Assembly: GCA_023458595.1 (NCBI GenBank)
Contig: JAEWYT010000025.1
Span: 1-33,427, forward strand
Reading direction: 5' to 3'
Source: Pseudomonadota bacterium
GTDB lineage: Bacteria > Pseudomonadota > Alphaproteobacteria > Rhizobiales > Tepidamorphaceae
Length of the DNA stretch: 33,427 bases
Made by a program: the position numbers and the translations under genes. Positions 31,385 through 33,427 of this stretch are shown here, in pieces (position 1 is the first letter of the stretch; every line of letters begins with the position of its first letter). Below the pieces are notes generated by a model. The model had not been told where the DNA came from and did no database searches. It saw nothing but the letters and a program-made list of their open reading frames with translations.

Positions 31385-31591
31385 CTACGCGGCTTCGCGC
31401 GACCTGGCGGCGGCGATCCGGTCGGCAATCCAGCTCTCGACCTCCTGCCGGACGAACGCGATGCGGCGGCCGTCGAGAGGGATCGGCTGGGGGAAGGTGC
31501 CGGCTGCTCTGCGAACATTGATCGCAGTGCGCGACAGCGAAGTTAGCCGACAGGCTTCGTTGAGAGAAATCAGTGCGGGGGCGTCAGACAT
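31385..31591 (-). CDS. AlpA-family DNA-binding regulator/excisionase
   Basis: A 68-residue protein with the MerR-like winged helix of AlpA proteins: LISLNEACRLTSLSRTAINV is the helix-turn-helix, followed by GTFPQPIPLDGRRIAFVRQE and VESWIADRIAAAR. AlpA proteins control integrase expression and excision in P4-like satellites and islands. The start at 31591 gives a standard N-terminus. It lies two genes from the integrase and is transcribed in the same direction. Confidence 0.85.
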   Translation of the reverse strand: MSDAPALISLNEACRLTSLSRTAINVRRAAGTFPQPIPLDGRRIAFVRQEVESWIADRIAAARSREAA

Positions 31592-31710
31592 TGCCGCTCT
31601 TGGGTTGCGAGCGGCTAATTCGCCTATGCCGCTCTGGGTCAAACGGCTTACCAATATTCAAATATCTGGCGGCGGCGCCACAATGCCGTGTTCAGCAAAG
31701 TCGGCGACTT

Positions 31711-32175
31711 TTATAGAGCCTCATCCGGGAACGGTGACTTGCCAGGAAACATTGCGCGGAATAACCGCCAAGAATTTCCAACCGCAGTCTTGCTGACTGC
31801 GTGTTCCTTGGCCACTTCCTCAACAGCAATGTACTCTTTGTCGCCGTTCAACATGCGTGAGCGAACATTCGCGCCGAAGACCATCCAGTCCGCATGATAA
31901 GTGACAAGCGGCGAGCCTCTCCCTTTGCTCGCGAGGCCAAACGTCTTGGCGATCGCAGGTCCAAGGTCTTTTCCGGTGCCTTGAGCGCTCGAATGTGACG
32001 ACAGGCTCAATAGTTCGCGGCTACATTGATCGAGATATTTAAGAACCCAGTCGGGAATAGGAGAGCCAACAACTCGCGCGAGCCGAAACGCGGCCCAAGC
32101 ATGCATCGGGTTCCCGGTCTCTTTGAAGCAGCGCCGCTCCACTTCAACAAGTTCTGAATTGTCATCAACGCTCAT
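31711..32175 (-). CDS. hypothetical protein next to integrase
   Basis: A 154-residue soluble protein of unknown family. It opens with an acidic stretch, has a WAAFRLARVVGSPIPDWVL segment and a C-terminal helix-turn-helix-like part (VEEVAKEHAVSKTAVGNSWR). The start at 32175 overlaps the integrase stop by four bases. Its codons are AT-richer than those around it, which suggests more recent acquisition. The C-terminal motif suggests DNA binding, perhaps regulation of integration. Confidence 0.62.
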   Translation of the reverse strand: MSVDDNSELVEVERRCFKETGNPMHAWAAFRLARVVGSPIPDWVLKYLDQCSRELLSLSSHSSAQGTGKDLGPAIAKTFGLASKGRGSPLVTYHADWMVFGANVRSRMLNGDKEYIAVEEVAKEHAVSKTAVGNSWRLFRAMFPGKSPFPDEAL

Positions 32176-33317
32176 TGCCGGCTCTTTCCGTCGCCGCAGT
32201 AGGCTGCCCATGCATCCATCAACTGCCGCCGCTTCGCCAGCGCGTCGGAACGCCTGTATGCCTGTTCGGCCTTGTCGCCGACGACATGCGCCAGCGCGGC
32301 TTCTGCGACCTCGCGCGCCGCGTCGCTGCAATCGCCGCACCAGTCACGGAACGACGACCGCAGGCCATGCAGGGTCGCCTTCTGGTCCGGCGAGGCGAGC
32401 CGCAACGCCTTTGTCATTGCGGTGTCGCTGATTGGCCTGCCGTCTACGCCGCCGCCGAATATCAGGTCGCCCGTCGCCCTCTGGCGCATGATCTCGACAA
32501 TGGCGAGCGCCCGGTCGGACAGCGGCACGACGTGCTGCCGGCCCGCCTTCATTCGCCCGGCAGGAACCGTCCACGTCGCGGCCTCGACGTCGATCTCGTC
32601 GAAGGTCGCGCCCCGGACCTCGCCGGATCGCGCGGCGGTCAACAACAAAAATTCGACGGCGCGAGCCGCGATGCCGCTGGACTCGCGCAACTTCGCAACC
32701 ATGACCGGCACGTCGGTGTAGGCGAGGGCGGCGTGGTGTCCCCTGGCGAGCTTCTGGCGTTTGGGAAGCAGCTTGTCGAGAAGGCCGCGCCACCGGGCCG
32801 GATTGCCGGCGGTGCGCCAGCCGTGCGCGATGCCGTAATCGATGACCGCCTGTATCCGGCTGCGCAGCCGGTCGGCGGTTTCCGGTCGCTCCTGCCAGTG
32901 CGGTTCGATGCAGGCCTTCACGTCGCCAACGACGATGTCCGCGATCGGCATGTCATGCAGGGGCTTCGCATACTCGCTGAGCGTCATTTCCCACTGCTGG
33001 CGATGCTTATCGTTGCGCCATTCGGACGACTTCGCCTTCAACAGATCGTCCATGCAGTGTTTGAAGGTGACGATCCGCGCCGGCCTGCGATCCTCGCGAG
33101 GATCTATGCCGCGCGCCAGCTTGTCGCGGATGGTTTCGGCTTTCTCGCGGGCAAGCGCCATGGATACCGGCGCGGTGCCCTGTCCGTAGCCGCCAAGGCC
33201 GATCTCGACGCGCTTGTCGCCGCGCCGATAGATGAAGAACCATTGCTTCGAGCCGCCCTTGCGGACCCTCAGAAACAGTCCGTCGCCGTCGCTGTAGATG
33301 CCGGTGACGTTGCCCCC
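32172..33317 (-). CDS. int: tyrosine integrase (P4/DUF4102 type), N-terminus cut by IS
   Basis: About 380 residues of a P4-type tyrosine recombinase remain. The remnant begins in the arm-binding domain (VTGIYSDGDGLFLRVRKGGS). The catalytic domain has Arg in TAARSGEVRG, HGLRSSFRDW (His-x-x-Arg), and HVVGDKAEQAYRRSD with the last His and the nucleophilic Tyr. The usual first ~15-20 residues are missing: upstream of about 33317 the reading frame enters IS DNA on its antisense strand. The ATG at 33416 belongs to the IS, so any protein made would have a foreign leader. Activity is uncertain. Confidence 0.85.
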   Translation of the reverse strand, partial: GGNVTGIYSDGDGLFLRVRKGGSKQWFFIYRRGDKRVEIGLGGYGQGTAPVSMALAREKAETIRDKLARGIDPREDRRPARIVTFKHCMDDLLKAKSSEWRNDKHRQQWEMTLSEYAKPLHDMPIADIVVGDVKACIEPHWQERPETADRLRSRIQAVIDYGIAHGWRTAGNPARWRGLLDKLLPKRQKLARGHHAALAYTDVPVMVAKLRESSGIAARAVEFLLLTAARSGEVRGATFDEIDVEAATWTVPAGRMKAGRQHVVPLSDRALAIVEIMRQRATGDLIFGGGVDGRPISDTAMTKALRLASPDQKATLHGLRSSFRDWCGDCSDAAREVAEAALAHVVGDKAEQAYRRSDALAKRRQLMDAWAAYCGDGKSRQ

Positions 33318-33427
33318 TGAAGTGCCTCGGTTTGAACTGGACTCCGTCAGAAGGAGACGGAGATGAAGAAGAACCGATACAGTGAGGGTCAGATCATTGC
33401 GGTGCTGAAGGAGCACCAGGCAGGGAT
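33318..33427 (+). mobile_element. IS3-family insertion sequence, left end (partial)
   Basis: The left end probably starts at TGAAGTGCCTCGG (33318), exactly where integrase coding sequence ends. It contains a GGAG ribosome site and the start of a transposase, and runs off the window. The exact terminal repeat cannot be fixed without the right end. Confidence 0.75.
33363..33427 (+). CDS. IS3-family transposase OrfA (partial)
   Basis: The first 21 residues, KKNRYSEGQIIAVLKEHQAG after the start Met, match the opening helix-turn-helix of OrfA of IS3-family elements, which binds the IS ends. The rest is outside the window. Confidence 0.85.
   Translation, partial: MKKNRYSEGQIIAVLKEHQAG

Noticed and set aside
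31654..31665. ATATTCAAATAT inverted repeat upstream of AlpA as an operator
   Set aside because: The arms are only 5 bp and AT-rich; too weak to claim, though an AlpA promoter nearby is likely.

Overview
The window reads as high-GC alphaproteobacterial DNA (Rhizobiales or Rhodobacterales type). The phage head genes, DUF6362, DUF7220 and DUF6127 proteins, the ApbE/PepSY/DUF2271 set and the DUF4102-type integrase all point that way, but no gene fixes the genus. Three blocks lie side by side.

Block 1 (1-13.8 kb) is a phage-derived element read mostly rightward. It holds the tail end of a repeat-rich protein, a RuvC-like resolvase, a DUF6362 protein, an HNH nuclease, a ParB-domain DNA methyltransferase, a DUF7220 membrane protein, two leftward small genes (one DUF3489), and then a complete head and packaging module: TerS, TerL, portal, a small membrane protein, ClpP-type protease, HK97 capsid and connector/adaptor genes. 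It ends with a lysis cassette: M15 endolysin plus an out-of-frame overlapping Rz/Rz1-like spanin pair. No tail gene is present. The element is therefore either a decayed prophage or a head-only satellite resembling capsid-forming PICIs.

Block 2 (13.8-23.8 kb) is a metal/redox island. A QseBC-like sensor/regulator pair is transcribed leftward. It diverges from a PepSY protein and a frameshifted cytochrome b561. After a terminator comes a second operon: an Asp-rich exported protein, a DUF2271 protein with an ApbE-type flavinylation motif, a PepSY-TM/flavodoxin/NAD(P)H reductase fusion, ApbE, a TPCP-type metal P-ATPase and a VIT/CCC1 transporter. Both promoter regions carry the same double operator: direct repeats with an 11-bp period, mirrored 33 bp further on. 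I infer that the response regulator controls both operons and that together they form an extracytosolic flavin/heme electron-transfer and metal-efflux system, probably for iron.

Block 3 (23.8-33.4 kb) is a mosaic. It begins at a sequence resembling the 3' end of a tRNA-Ser gene (a possible attachment scar). It then holds two small leftward genes (one with a Tat-like signal), a ynfA pseudogene with an internal stop, a DUF502 membrane protein, two small membrane proteins and a broken ParB-like gene. From about 27.7 kb rightward lies a leftward-transcribed satellite-like element: integrase, AlpA, a helix-turn-helix replication-type protein with internal palindromic repeats, a zinc-finger protein, an HK97 prohead protease with an extra C-terminal binding domain, and a terminator. 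The integrase start is cut off by an IS3-family element that runs off the right edge.

All family assignments are from reading the translated sequence; no database search was possible.
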